From contig WNNJ02002084.1 of assembly GCA_012934845.2 (NCBI GenBank), positions 62,001-126,000 on the forward strand: a stretch of 64,000 bases of DNA, given 5' to 3'. Positions 33,070-43,168 of the stretch are shown here, one piece after another. The stretch comes from Pomphorhynchus laevis. Its lineage: Eukaryota; Acanthocephala; Palaeacanthocephala; Echinorhynchida; Pomphorhynchidae. Position 1 is the first letter of the stretch, and each line of letters starts with the position of its first letter. The notes under the pieces were generated by a model that did no database searches, was not told the DNA's origin, and worked only from the letters and a program-made list of their open reading frames with translations. The position numbers were made by a program, and so were the translations under genes.

Positions 33070-34354
33070 AATTTTTGGCCTTGTGTGAAGAACGTGAAAA
33101 TTTCCGTTGATTTTACGTATAGATAAGGATGACTCGCCGTTTGTTTCACGTCGATGTTTTTCAATGCGAGCTAAATTGAGCTGGGCAATATCAGAAGGGA
33201 GCGGTCAGGAAAGATACGGCAAGTAGATGAAGTGGTAAGAAGTTTAAAACGTTGGGAGAGTACCGAAGAGGCATGTGAACTATGTCGGAAAACGATTTTT
33301 AAGAGTGGAGGACTGAGATGATTGGATTTAGTGGATTTGTTTAAACGAATAAAGGATACAGGAGCGATATTATTGAAGAGTGATGGGTTATCATCAGGAA
33401 GAATGGTTGCTAGGATAGACCTGAAAGCAGATACATCATCATCGAGGCGAGATTGTGGAGAAGCAGATTCGGAAAGCTTTAAGTTTGATATGATTATACA
33501 GCGATCGCGCGAAGGAAAACGATTTCGTGGAAGTGGTGGACGGACAGAGCTGGTTGGAGTCGAGGTAGATGAGCAGATAGAAGTGGAAATGACAGGGGTG
33601 CTTGATAAAGAATTAATATTGGTTGGAGCAAGTGTGACAGGAGCGAGGTGTTGAATCGGTTGATCAGAGATGTGACTGGATATGATTTTAAATGAAGGAT
33701 GTAACTTATTGGGAAGTGTTACGTGGGAGGTAGAGTAAGGAGAATTAAAATAGGTTGGGGCATGAGTGACAGGAATGGAGTGTTGAATTAGTTGATCGGA
33801 AATGTTACTGGAAATGATTTTGATGGAAGGGTGTAAATTATTGAGAGGTGATACAGGGGGGTCGAGTAAGGAGTTCGTGAGGAGAATAAAGAAGTTTGAG
33901 ATTTATTTAGATTGGGGGAGGAATAGGAAAGAGGAGGTACGAGATGAAAAGCTTTGCCGTTAGCATTGTTAGAATGAGAAAGATTAATGGAAGTTTGGTA
34001 CGTAGTTGAACGAGGAGTGTGTGAGAGAGTAGGTTCAATAATGGGATTATATGATGCGAAGTCAGGTGTTGATGCGAGGGAAACATCTAAAACAGCATTG
34101 GTCTGAGTGGTAGTGTGTGATACAGGAGTAGATGAGCAGGATAACTGTAGTAGTCGTACTGATGTACAAAAACCGCAAGTGAAATGTTTAAGTTTATACA
34201 CTGAGTGGTCGGATATTTTAACACGAACAAGTGTCCATACATCGCAATCTTTGGAATCGCATCCAACTTCAAAGCTGGTATAACCATCATTGCATTTAGA
34301 TGTGGAAGATTGTTGATCAGGAACAGGGATCTGAGATCGCGCTTTTTTAGGCAT
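33070..34354 (-). pseudogene. Family A ORF1, frameshifted
   Basis: Begins MPKKARSQIPV. The finger C-x4-C-x-V-W (CDSKDCDVW) with FTCGFC lies at residues about 30-65. The first frame breaks at about 33885. The next frame holds an internal tandem repeat of about 43 residues (LHPSIKIISSNISDQ and LHPSFKIISSHISDQ), then RDRCIIISNL, DDVSAFRSIL, FIRLNKS and PLLKIVFRHSSH. A second shift lies near 33205, before the basic tail. This is the RNA-binding protein of the element, inactive here. Confidence 0.75.
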
Positions 34355-34400
34355 AACCTTTTATTGATAGATTGAGCTCAATCCGCGAGCGTAGCGAGCG

Positions 34401-34480
34401 GAACTGACAGGAATAATCTGGAACTGACAGGAATAATCTGGAACTGACAGGAATAATCTGGAACTGACAGGAATAATTGT
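34401..34480 (-). repeat. 20-base tandem repeat in the 5'UTR of the nested A copy
   Basis: Four units of GAACTGACAGGAATAATCTG (plus-strand reading), the last diverging at its end. They lie between the 5' motif and the ORF1 start. There are no spacers, so this is not a CRISPR array. Confidence 0.85.
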
Positions 34481-34496
34481 ATGTTTATCAGAAACA
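34477..34496 (-). promoter_or_regulatory. 5' end motif of family A
   Basis: Minus strand TGTTTCTGATAAACATACAA. It matches 42888-42907 (family A) and 12832-12851 (family B) except at positions 1 and 8. Confidence 0.55.
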
Positions 34497-34505
34497 AAAT
34501 ATTTT

Positions 34506-35290
34506 AAGGTGAGTCAAGAATATTTTATTGGCAATGAGTTTGTTATTACCACGCAGTTCATTCTGGATCTTGGTATAATTGTTCAAAACAATCTGAAAAC
34601 ACGTGCTAACACTGATAGGATTTGTAACGCTGCAAGAAGAATGACCTATATTGTCAAAAAATGCTTTAAAGATTTATCTCCCGTTTGTGTTGTGCGTTTA
34701 TATAATGCTCTTATAAGACCGATATTAGAATATGTGTCGCCAGGAGTCTTTCCGTGTACGCGTACAGAACTTGATCAATTAGAGCGCAAACTTCGACGGT
34801 TTACGAAATTATGTCCTCATGTACGATATCTTCTCTATGAGGCACGAATAAAAAGTTTGAATATACCGACAGTGCGTGAAAGGTTCCTTCTTTTCGAATT
34901 TCTAGTTATGTATCGACTAATTAATGAAGATGAAAATTTTCCAGCAAATGGAGTTGAACTCAATGAATGGGATAGCGTAGAGAGCACTTGAAAGTACTAG
35001 TAGTGCATGAGCACGGAAAATACCCTCGTCATTTCCGACTATCCCATCGGGCGGTGAATGTTTGAAATCGTCTTCCAGTTGATGTCGTTGCGGTGCATAC
35101 AGTCAATGAATTTAAATCCAATATAAAGAACTGGATTCGAAATGGGAAGGAGTGGTGGTTGCTGCAGTATCCATGGTTCTGATATATATACGTAATGATT
35201 TTTTTTATTTTTTTCTTGTGTTAATTTGTTTTTTTTGTGAGCAGTCAAAACAGCCTAATGGCTATGACCTGTAGTAATAATAATATTTTT
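34506..35290 (+). pseudogene. Family B ORF2 C-terminus and 3' end, right half of the split copy
   Basis: Continues the RT thumb and C-terminal region from 30088: ILDLGIIVQNNLKTR, LYNALIRPILEY and FPCTRTELDQLERKLRR, to a stop at 34991. Remnants continue to about 35130. The 3'UTR has a T-rich tract, the hairpin AGCC-TAAT-GGCT (35252-35263) and TAGTAATAATAATA. Confidence 0.8.
35252..35263 (+). promoter_or_regulatory. Family B 3' hairpin (AGCC stem)
   Basis: AGCC-TAAT-GGCT followed by ATGACCTGTAGTAATAATAATA. The flanking bases resemble those of 17237-17248, but the loop differs. Confidence 0.6.
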
Positions 35291-36395
35291 TAATAATAAT
35301 TATTATTCAAACAAATCTCACAATTTTAGGTTCCTTTAAATAGGCCTCAAATGTCACATTATTTTTGTTTGTTGTCTTTTCCAATACTACGTATTACACG
35401 TAGACTCGTCGATGCTGCTCTTATCGGGTCGATGATATGCTGATCGCGATCCACGGATACAACAGGTAGTCATTCTTGCAAGAAGTATACCCAGGCAAGA
35501 ACGTAATTTGGATATTATGTCTGTATACCTTGCACGAATACCTCGTTTTCCTTGTTTCAAGAGTAGCAATCCGCTTCAAGAGTGATGTGGTACCTTTACC
35601 AGTGCCGCGAAAACTTGAAAACACAACGGGGAGGAAGGAAACGTGTTCTATTGTCGTTACCCTTTCAAGATACTTGCTACGTTTTTGCTGCTAATGATAT
35701 TCAAAACACGATTCTGTGGATCTTCTGGAGTTTGACGGAGCAAACACATTAAAAATGCAGACGACAATAAAAGTGCGCTCCGTTCTATCTCCAAATATAC
35801 CTAAGCAGGTTATGTCTGATCTTACCTCATTGTCTGTAGTTGTAGATTCATTTTCAAAGACTGTATCGGGGGTAACTTACTCAAGATTGGTTCTATCGTG
35901 ACACTTGAACAGATTTCAGTCAGTGAGTTTGCGATGAAGTCTCGGACCACGTCGTGCCTCATAGACGGAAGACCTCCTAAGGGACATGAAAATGAGTGAG
36001 CAAGATAGGTGTATTCACCACATTGACATGTCTTTGGAGTAAGACATGTCTTACTTGACGTCTTTGGAGTAATAATAATAAATTTCGGTGCGAATATGTG
36101 GCATACTATACAACTCCGAATGTCTTGTATTATGAGAGTACTGATTTGCTGGAGACGTTATATATTGAAGATTTCTAGGAGATCTGAAAAGCTTTCGACA
36201 TTTAGTGTAAAAAATTCTTTCAAACACCTAATGCAGGAAAATTTACGCTGCATATTCTGCTAGCTTTGCGATGTGTTCGATACAGCATTTCTAAATCTTT
36301 GACATATTGCGAAATAGGGGATATCCATAAATTTATATGCTTTCTATGGTTGCTCGATAAAAATAACCTTAATCATTACTAGTCATACCTAACGA
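35291..36395. other. Unassigned stretch, possibly old element remnants
   Basis: No product recognised. Both strands have open frames of 60-72 codons at 35387-35901. A plus-strand run at 35716-35901 (IPKQVMSDLTSL) faintly resembles a retroelement gag, too weakly to call. The near-repeat TGACATGTCTTTGGAGTAAGAC / TGACGTCTTTGGAGTAA lies at about 36024-36072 and ends in AATAATAATAAA, as LINE tails do here. Confidence 0.35.
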
Positions 36396-36829
36396 TCTCA
36401 GTTTGCGGAGCAGAAAAATACGTTTGGAACATGAATTTGCAATATATTCTTCATGAAGACTCCAAGCCAGTGTTCTATTAAAGGTAATACCTAAAATTTT
36501 CAGCGCCTCATATCGATCAATAAGTTCACCATTATAAGTTGCTGATGGTAGATTAGATAATCGACTCTTTAATTCGATGGATATAATTAATTCCTTTGTT
36601 TTTCGTGTATTTAGTATCAGTCGATTTTTATTCAGCTACTCCGCAACATGTTTTAATTCATCGTTAACCACATATACATCATTTGATTCATTTGCATCTA
36701 TTAAAACAATCAACCTAATGTAGGTATTCAATCAACCATTCTTTATGTAGGTATTCCTACGGTATATTGGTTTCACGTCTTTCACAAATATCTTGAATAA
36801 AATAGGCGATAAAAACAAAAATCTAAATC

Positions 36830-39660
36830 ATGTGTCGAGAAGGTGGGTACAGAGGCGGTATTTGAATGTAATAAAGGATGGAGCGCGGCGGACTCGAGAG
36901 GGATCTGATTAAAGGCGAGTGAGGCGGCGACGATGAAGAACCGGAGACCGTAATTGTTAGAGTAATTGGGAACGTGGAGTAAGAAGGAATTACAGAAACG
37001 CAACGATAGAGAGAGGTGGGGCGAGTGTCGTCTGCGAAAGGGAGGTTGATGAACGATGGGGAGCCGACAGCGATGAAACGGAAAGTTACAAGAAGGCGGA
37101 GTTGTATGCGGATGTCGATGGTGGGCTAGGAGATTTTGACAAGTTATGCTGGTGTGTGGTCAAAGTGACGGAAACGTATGAGCACTCGAACGGCGGAGTT
37201 GATTATTCGTTGTAGGGGTAGGATGATGGATATTGGAGAATTAGCGAACAGGCTGAGGCTGTAATCGATTTTAGGCAAGAGAAGCGATGAAAGAAGAGAC
37301 ATACAAGAACGGAAGTCGATAAGGAGGCGGATACGGCGGATGTCACGGAGAATTAAGTTAGACGAGCGGACCTTGTCGCGGACGAAGGGTTTAAGGGAAC
37401 GGTGATCATAGAAATGGAAGCCTGAGAAAGTGAGATTGTGGACTATGGGGATGATTGATGAGGCAAAAGATACAGTGGAAGGAGATATGCTAGGTTTACG
37501 GGGGAGGATATACTTTATTTTTGACTTGTCTGGGTTTATAACGAGACGAAGATGGGAGAGACGTTTGTGTATGGAAGAAAGACAGTTGGAGACAGAAATT
37601 GCGATGTCGTGTATGCGATGGGCGGCTCATGATCATAGATAACTATGTCATCGGCGTTTTGCATGACGTTAAAGGATTAAGGTTTGGTAAACAGGGAGAT
37701 CGCCAAGCAGAAGACATAACATCAGAGGACCTAGGACTGAACCTTATGTGACCCACAGAAAATAGGTATGGGATCGGATGATTATAAATTTGAACGCGAA
37801 AAAAACGGTCAGATAGATATAAGGAAAACCATGCTACGGTGGAGAAAGAAAAACAGTAAATATAACGAAGGAGAGAAGGATGGATTGGTCGACGATGTCG
37901 AATACGGAAGAGAGGTCGAGGAAGATGAGAACACTATATAGAGCCTTGTCACGAGAAATAAGTAGGTCGTTGTAAACTTTCAGTCAGGCGATTTCGATGT
38001 TGTGATTAGAGCGAAAGGCAGATTGGAAAGGAGAGTACAGATTGAATGAAGAGAGATACACGTTGATCTATATTAAGATGAGGTGTTCTAAGAGCTTAGA
38101 AAGAATAGGGAGAAGTGAAATGGGGCGATAGCTAGAAGGAAGGGAGCGGTTGAGCGATTGTTTCTTAAGGATGGGACGAACGATGGCGGATTTCCAGTAA
38201 AGGTTAGATACAACTGCGGATGGACGAGTTAAACAAGATGGTGAGGAAAGGGGATATCGATGATCATGTGTATTTAAGTATGGGGGTAGTCACTGGACTG
38301 GTAGGTGAGGTTTTGTTGGATAAGGACATGATGACAGATGAGACTTCGGCAGGTGAGACAGGGTGAAGATGAAAGAGTTCCGGGAGGATGAGGCGAGGCG
38401 AGAGAGTGGGATGGGATGGATAGGGGTGTGAGAAAGTAATGGTAATACTTTGGTCTAGAGAAATGATGAATAATCATGGGGGTTAATGTTGCAAGACGAA
38501 GAGTAGCGAGAAAGAATTGAGTTAAAATTATGCCAGAGAGACTTAGAGTTGAATGAAGTGATGATTTTATTCTTCCATAAGGAGTTGCATTTGGTACGTA
38601 GTAGGTTGAAATGAGACCGGCAAAATACAAGATAGTAATCACGGAGTCGGAGTGAGCGAGCGGATATCACGTCTGAGAGAGCGGTGATAGACTCAAAAAG
38701 CATAACGGAGTCGACGCTTTGAGAGTAGGTATTGGATGTCCAACCATGGGTCACTATGCAAGCAACGGTGAGGGTGAAGCTTGAAGGGCAAGAGAAGATC
38801 GAGAGTGGATGTTAGTTCAGAGTCGAAAAGATTGACGATATCGCGATGAGAGAAATATGTTATTATGGGAGAAGTTGTACGATTTAAGTCAGGCGGAGCG
38901 GAGAAGGGGGAGGTCAAGATTTCTCCATGGGCGGCGTAGGATTGTAGGTGTCTGAAGCGGGGGAGTGGTTGGAAGTGAGATCAAGGATGACGAGGAAGTG
39001 ATCGGATAAGTCCTGATCAGATATTAACAATAAGTTATATGCAGCAAAACGATCGGGGACAGCTATGTTGTCGAGTGCCTCGATAGGGATATGTGTGCGG
39101 GCAGTGGAGACGAGTTTGTAATTGTAGTTGGATAGAATGTTGATGAACTGGATATAATCGGTGGAAGAGGGGCGTTCGAGGCGTATGTTAAAATCGTCAA
39201 GAACGAGTGAAGGGGTGGATGACAAAGAATAATGGGAAAGAAGGTCAGCGAGTCGGTAAAAAATTAGGGGGTAGATATGATGAACCAGGACAGTATACAA
39301 TGTCGAGATCTAGAGTGATCAGGCTAGAAGAACGACAAGTGAGCAATTCAAAATAGCAAGGACTGAAAGTGGGGGTAATTTTGGGAAGAGACGCGGGGTG
39401 ACGGTGAATGCGACAATTCCGCCATGATTAGAGTATTTAAAAGGGGATGAACTGAGGGGGCGGGCGGCTTCGACTCCTGAGCAACCTGCAGAGAGCAAAC
39501 GGCGAATTGAGATGTCGTCGGAATCGGAGTGCCCGGATTTGGTGAAGCAGAAGAGATCGATGGATTGCTTGGCGAATAGATTGAGGATAAGATCGGATTT
39601 ATGGATAATATATCTAGTGTTGAGGAGACCGAGTCATAAACCGTGTGTGGTGGTGAAAAG
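36830..39660 (-). pseudogene. Family A ORF2 remnant
   Basis: EN pieces (39300-38914, LDDFNIRLERP where GDFN has become DDFN, DLSDHFLV), linker (38917-38274), RT pieces at about 38250-37640 with many shifts, C-terminal region (37640-36830). Roughly the full ORF2 length, but no frame exceeds 130 codons. Confidence 0.75.
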
Positions 39661-40682
39661 GTTCTAGCGTAGAAGGTACATAGAGAGAGGATGAAGCGTC
39701 ATTGAATTTTGCGGCGGGTGTGGAGAACTTAAAATTTCCGCCGATGTTTCGGATAGAGAGGGATGTTTCGCCGTTTTTCTCGCGATGACGTTTTTTGATT
39801 CGCGCAGAAGAGAGTTGAGCGATTTTGGAAGGAGTGCGATCGGGGAAAATGCGAGTGTTTGAAGAGGATATAAGTTTAAATCGTTTAGAGAGGACAGAGG
39901 ACACGTGATAGCGATGCTTGAAAACAATTTTTAGAAGATGGGGCTGAGAAGGATTTGATTGCAAAGGTTTGTTTAGGCGGATGAATTTGACAGGAGAGAT
40001 GTCGTTCAAAAATGATGGTTTATCCGCAGGAACAAGAGACGATACGATGGATCTTAAGGCGGAAACATCGTGGTTAAGACGTGCTTGTGGAATTAAGGTG
40101 GTGGAAGGAGTGATATTAGTGACGATGATGCAACGATCGCGAGAAGGTAAACGTTTTTGTAAAGGAGCACGAGTGACGTGAGTGGGTGAGTTCACCATAG
40201 GTGATCTGGCAGTTGAGGATTCGGAGGGAGTTGGTTGACAGCGGGAAACATAGAGGATAAAGGTTATATAAATGGTGGCATACCATTGCGGACAGGTTAT
40301 GAGTGGTAAGATCGTGGAGGTTGGTGGATGTGATTTTGATTGATGGATGTAGGTTATTGAGAAACGAGACAGTAGGGACGAAACTAGGTGTTGGGAGTAG
40401 ATGACATGGGATGGGAAGTGTATATGGTATCATGGTCAATGGGTGGAGAAAGAACATTGGAAACGACGGAGATTGCTTGAGGATACGTGTTGGATGTTGA
40501 TATGTGCTTATTTGATAGGTTGCGGTTTAATTTGTTTGCACAAAATCCACAGTGGAAGTCTTCTTTAGAATTACTGTTGTCGCCGCGATTGTTGTCCAGA
40601 CGCTGCAGTCATGTGTCGATCACTGTACTTGCAGTCGAGCATAGTTTGTGTCAGTCGTGGCTGTTTTCTTACGTCCTCCCAT
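39614..40682 (-). pseudogene. Family A ORF1 remnant
   Basis: Starts MGGRKKTATT at 40682. In the finger the first cysteine codon is now a stop (TGC to TGA), then STHDCSVW, and after a shift FHCGFC (about 40555). The C-terminal half is open at 40198-39614: RDRCIIVTNI, HDVSALRSIV, FIRLNKP and LLKIVFKHRYH. Inactive. Confidence 0.75.
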
Positions 40683-40718
40683 TAACTTCCTTGTGTTGAA
40701 GCTGTTAAATTTGCTACT

Positions 40719-40758
40719 GCAACTGATTGAATTGATCTGCAACTGATTGAATTGTTCT
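40719..40758 (-). repeat. 20-base tandem pair in the 5'UTR of the nested A copy
   Basis: GCAACTGATTGAATTGATCT and GCAACTGATTGAATTGTTCT (plus-strand reading), just upstream of the ORF1 start. Unit length equals that at 34401-34480, but the sequence is unrelated. Confidence 0.75.
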
Positions 40759-41027
40759 ACAATGTGAGTATTTATAAGAATCAAGACAATTTTTTTAATA
40801 TTCCTCCCTGCAGAATTCCACACTTTACCTTGCAAATACTCGACATGATCCTCTCGCATTTAATCCTGTGTGTTCTGTCTGTGAAATAATCATGTATCCA
40901 CTTAACCACCAAAGCGGAAATGTGGTACTTAACTTACAAATTAATATATCGTGCCAATTCTATCAAATGTTTTAGTAAGATCAAATTGAATCCTTCTTAC
41001 AACTTTTTTACTGCGATTTAGGCTGCA

Positions 41028-41285
41028 CAAAAAATTGGATTTTTACGTGGCAAATGCGTGGCGACGCACGCTTAAATGACCACCACAAAAAATCTAAGTT
41101 ATATGTCGAGAAGGTGGGAACGAGAACGCATGAGGTATTTGTATGTGATAAAGGAGGTAGCGCGGCGGACGTTCAGCGGGATCTGATTTCAGGCGAGGAG
41201 GCAGCGACGAGAAATGATTGGAGACCGTAGTTGTTGGATTAATTGGGAACGTGTAGTAAGAGGGAATGACATGAACGCAGTGATC
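41028..41285 (-). mobile_element. Family A LINE 3' end fragment nested in family D
   Basis: A 5'-truncated copy holding the last about 60 codons of ORF2, a stop, the hairpin GCGTG-CGTCGC-CACGC (41056-41071), TTGCCACGTAAAAATCC and a short tail. Family D RT finger sequence ends at 41286 on the other side. Confidence 0.8.
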
Positions 41286-41988
41286 TACGTTGACGCCACC
41301 AGGTCTTTTTGAAACTAGTGCTATATTAGCACTTTTTTGCTTGTCAGGCACAACGCCTTTCCGAAAACATTCTGAGAACTAACTCTACAGAATTGGGGAT
41401 AATTCTGTTCCGAATTCTTTGACCAACCATGTTGATATTCAAGGACCGACTGCTTTACTTAGCTTATCTTATTAATTAGTTGTTCACATCAATATCGCTT
41501 AAATTTGGAACATCAAGGTATCTCTAGCTTAGCTGTCTCAGTTGTTGGAATCCTACGAATTAGTTGAATCGTTACTGTACGGCATGGGATCAGTAAGAGA
41601 CTTATTAATACCATTAATCACTTTGTATACGTCCTCATATGTATTTCCAGCACGTAATAAATTATCAACTCTTGAGTACGTACCCTTCACATGTCTCCAC
41701 AATCCTTTTTGATCCTTATTTTTTAATCTATTTGCAAACCACTTTCTCTCTTAGATGTTCCAATTTAAGAATTCAGGTTATTGGATAAAATGGCATATTC
41801 TAATACACGACGACGAAAGCATTATTTCGTGGATTTTGGATGTATTTAATAACTGGAGTAATCCAGCATAAATCATTATCATTGTGATATATACCATATG
41901 TAACGTTTATTATTTGTTTCAGATGATTAAATAAAGCTTCTCGAAAGTCTGATATCATTACCATTTATTTAAATATTGCTTACAACTT

Positions 41989-42858
41989 ATGGAAAACGAA
42001 ACTCATGATTCACCATTGCTGGCTTCACACAGATACACTAGCGCGGTATTTGCAACCCTGTAAGCTGACGATCGGCATCTCTGATCCTGAAGCAGTTGAC
42101 GTTTGGCGACAATGGCATGATACGCTCGAAGAATTTCTTACTCATATTTGAGCTAATAAATCGAATAAATTAATGATTTTATGCAATTATGTTTCTCCAA
42201 ACCTTTACCGAAGTATCAGAGAAGCAATTAACATGTTAAAACAAATGTTTGGTAAAACAATTAGCGTCATTTACTCGCGATATTTACTGTGTTCACGTAA
42301 GCAATCAGGCTGAGAATGAGTATCTCAGTATTTAGATAAACTAATGTGGATGGCATCCGACTGTAAATTTAAAGCGTTAACCGCGGAAGAGCATCGCGAC
42401 CAATCAGTTCTCAACGCTTTCATATCTGGTCTCAAATCGAATGTTATCAGAGAACGATTGCTTGAAAACACATCGCTGACTCTTAGTATAGCATGTCCAC
42501 AAGCAAACCTTTAAAACAGGTTCAGTCCCGTGCTGCCGAAATAGGCCAATCTCCTAATCAAACTCCGAGTATCACAGCTACGAAGATACCTATACATACT
42601 GACGACAAGTAAATTCCTAAAAGTATGGATTCCGATACTGACCAAACAATTATCGCAGGTTCAAAACGCATGCCCCGAATTCGGAAATGTTTCTTTTACG
42701 GAAAAGCTTTAACGGACTATATGTCCAGCGAAGGATGCAGTCTGTTCGAAATGTGGGAAGGTCGGACATTTCTCTCGAGTATGTCAAAGTAGCTCAAAAC
42801 CTTTAACATTTGCAGTCTTGGCAATTTCAACCGATTCCAGAATTATCATCCCTATGTA
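41989..42858 (+). pseudogene. Gypsy gag remnant with CCHC zinc knuckle
   Basis: A gag-like capsid region in shifting frames (DPEAVDVWRQWHDTLEEF, VLNAFISGLKSNVIRERLL). It is followed at about 42745-42790 by a zinc knuckle CSKCGKVGHFSRVC (C-x2-C-x4-H-x4-C). This order is standard for Ty3/gypsy gag. Several stops. Confidence 0.75.
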
Positions 42859-42887
42859 AAAAAATTTAGGTTTCTTAAAAAAATTTT

Positions 42888-42907
42888 GGTTTCTAATAAA
42901 CATACAA
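42888..42907 (+). promoter_or_regulatory. 5' end motif of family A
   Basis: GGTTTCTAATAAACATACAA, 30 bases from the element's defined 5' end. A weaker copy begins at 42869. It differs by one base from the motif in the intact family B element. Confidence 0.55.
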
Positions 42908-42999
42908 TCTAAAGTAAATACAATTACAACAACTTACATTCCGCTCGCTTTGCTCGCGGAAAATCTTTTCTACCAAGATTGTAAAACAATCAAACTACA

Positions 43000-43105
43000 A
43001 TCTTCGACGACAACCTTCGACGACAACTAACGACAACCATCGACAACCATCCGCTTGACAATTATCGACAACCATCGACAACCATCGACGACATCCGCTC
43101 GCTAC
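43000..43105 (+). repeat. CGACAACCAT tandem array in the family A 5'UTR
   Basis: About nine units of CGACAACCAT/CGACGACAAC type, irregularly spaced. They are bordered by CCGCTCGCT on both sides (42941 and about 43096). The other A copies have unrelated 20-base units at this place. Confidence 0.7.
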
Positions 43106-43168
43106 TTACAACTAACGCGAACTACTTACAATTATTTAAAAATCGTAAACTATTGCAACCTACAGTTA

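Larger units (their letters stand above)
30089..34505 (-). mobile_element. Family A LINE, near full-length, nested in family B
   Basis: Minus-strand order: 5' motif (34496-34477), four 20-base tandem repeats (34480-34401), ORF1 (34354-33070), ORF2 (33067-30159), 3' hairpin GCGTAC-AGCTT-GTACGC, TTGCCAC and an A/T tail. ORF1 has at least two frameshifts and ORF2 one. Both outer flanks are family B RT sequence in plus orientation. No clean target-site duplication was found. Confidence 0.85.
36806..40800 (-). mobile_element. Family A LINE nested in family D, 3' end missing its hairpin
   Basis: Minus strand: a 5'UTR with a degenerate 5' motif (about 40790-40770) and two 20-base repeats (40758-40719), ORF1 from 40682, ORF2 from about 39650, then the C-terminus to about 36830. 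It ends in TTTAGATTTTTGTTTTT, about 60 bases short of where the hairpin should be. RT of family D resumes directly (TCGCCTATTTTATTC). Heavily mutated. Confidence 0.75.
36396..41980 (-). mobile_element. Family D LINE split by two family A insertions
   Basis: Minus-strand pieces in order: EN-RT linker (41980-41286, WFANRLKNKDQKGLWRHV, VDNLLRAGNTYEDV) ending in RT fingers (VVPDKQKSANIALVSKR); a family A 3' end (41285-41028); RT palm remnant (about 41010-40800, FDLTKTFDRI); a long family A copy (about 40800-36806); RT end and C-terminus (36805-36396, SPILFKIFVKDV, ELKHVAE, NKNRLILNTRKTKEL, LKILGITFNRTLAW). The piece order is that of one LINE. It is badly decayed. Confidence 0.65.

Noticed and set aside
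33322-33654. 110-codon plus-strand frame
   Set aside because: Antisense to the RNA-binding half of family A ORF1.
34401-34480. Four 20-base repeats, considered as a CRISPR array
   Set aside because: Units are directly adjacent with no spacers, and they lie in the 5'UTR of a LINE in animal-type DNA.
30080-34505. AATAAT at both sides of the nested family A copy, considered as its target-site duplication
   Set aside because: On the right the motif lies inside the element's own 5'UTR repeats, inside the 5' motif; no clean duplication remains.
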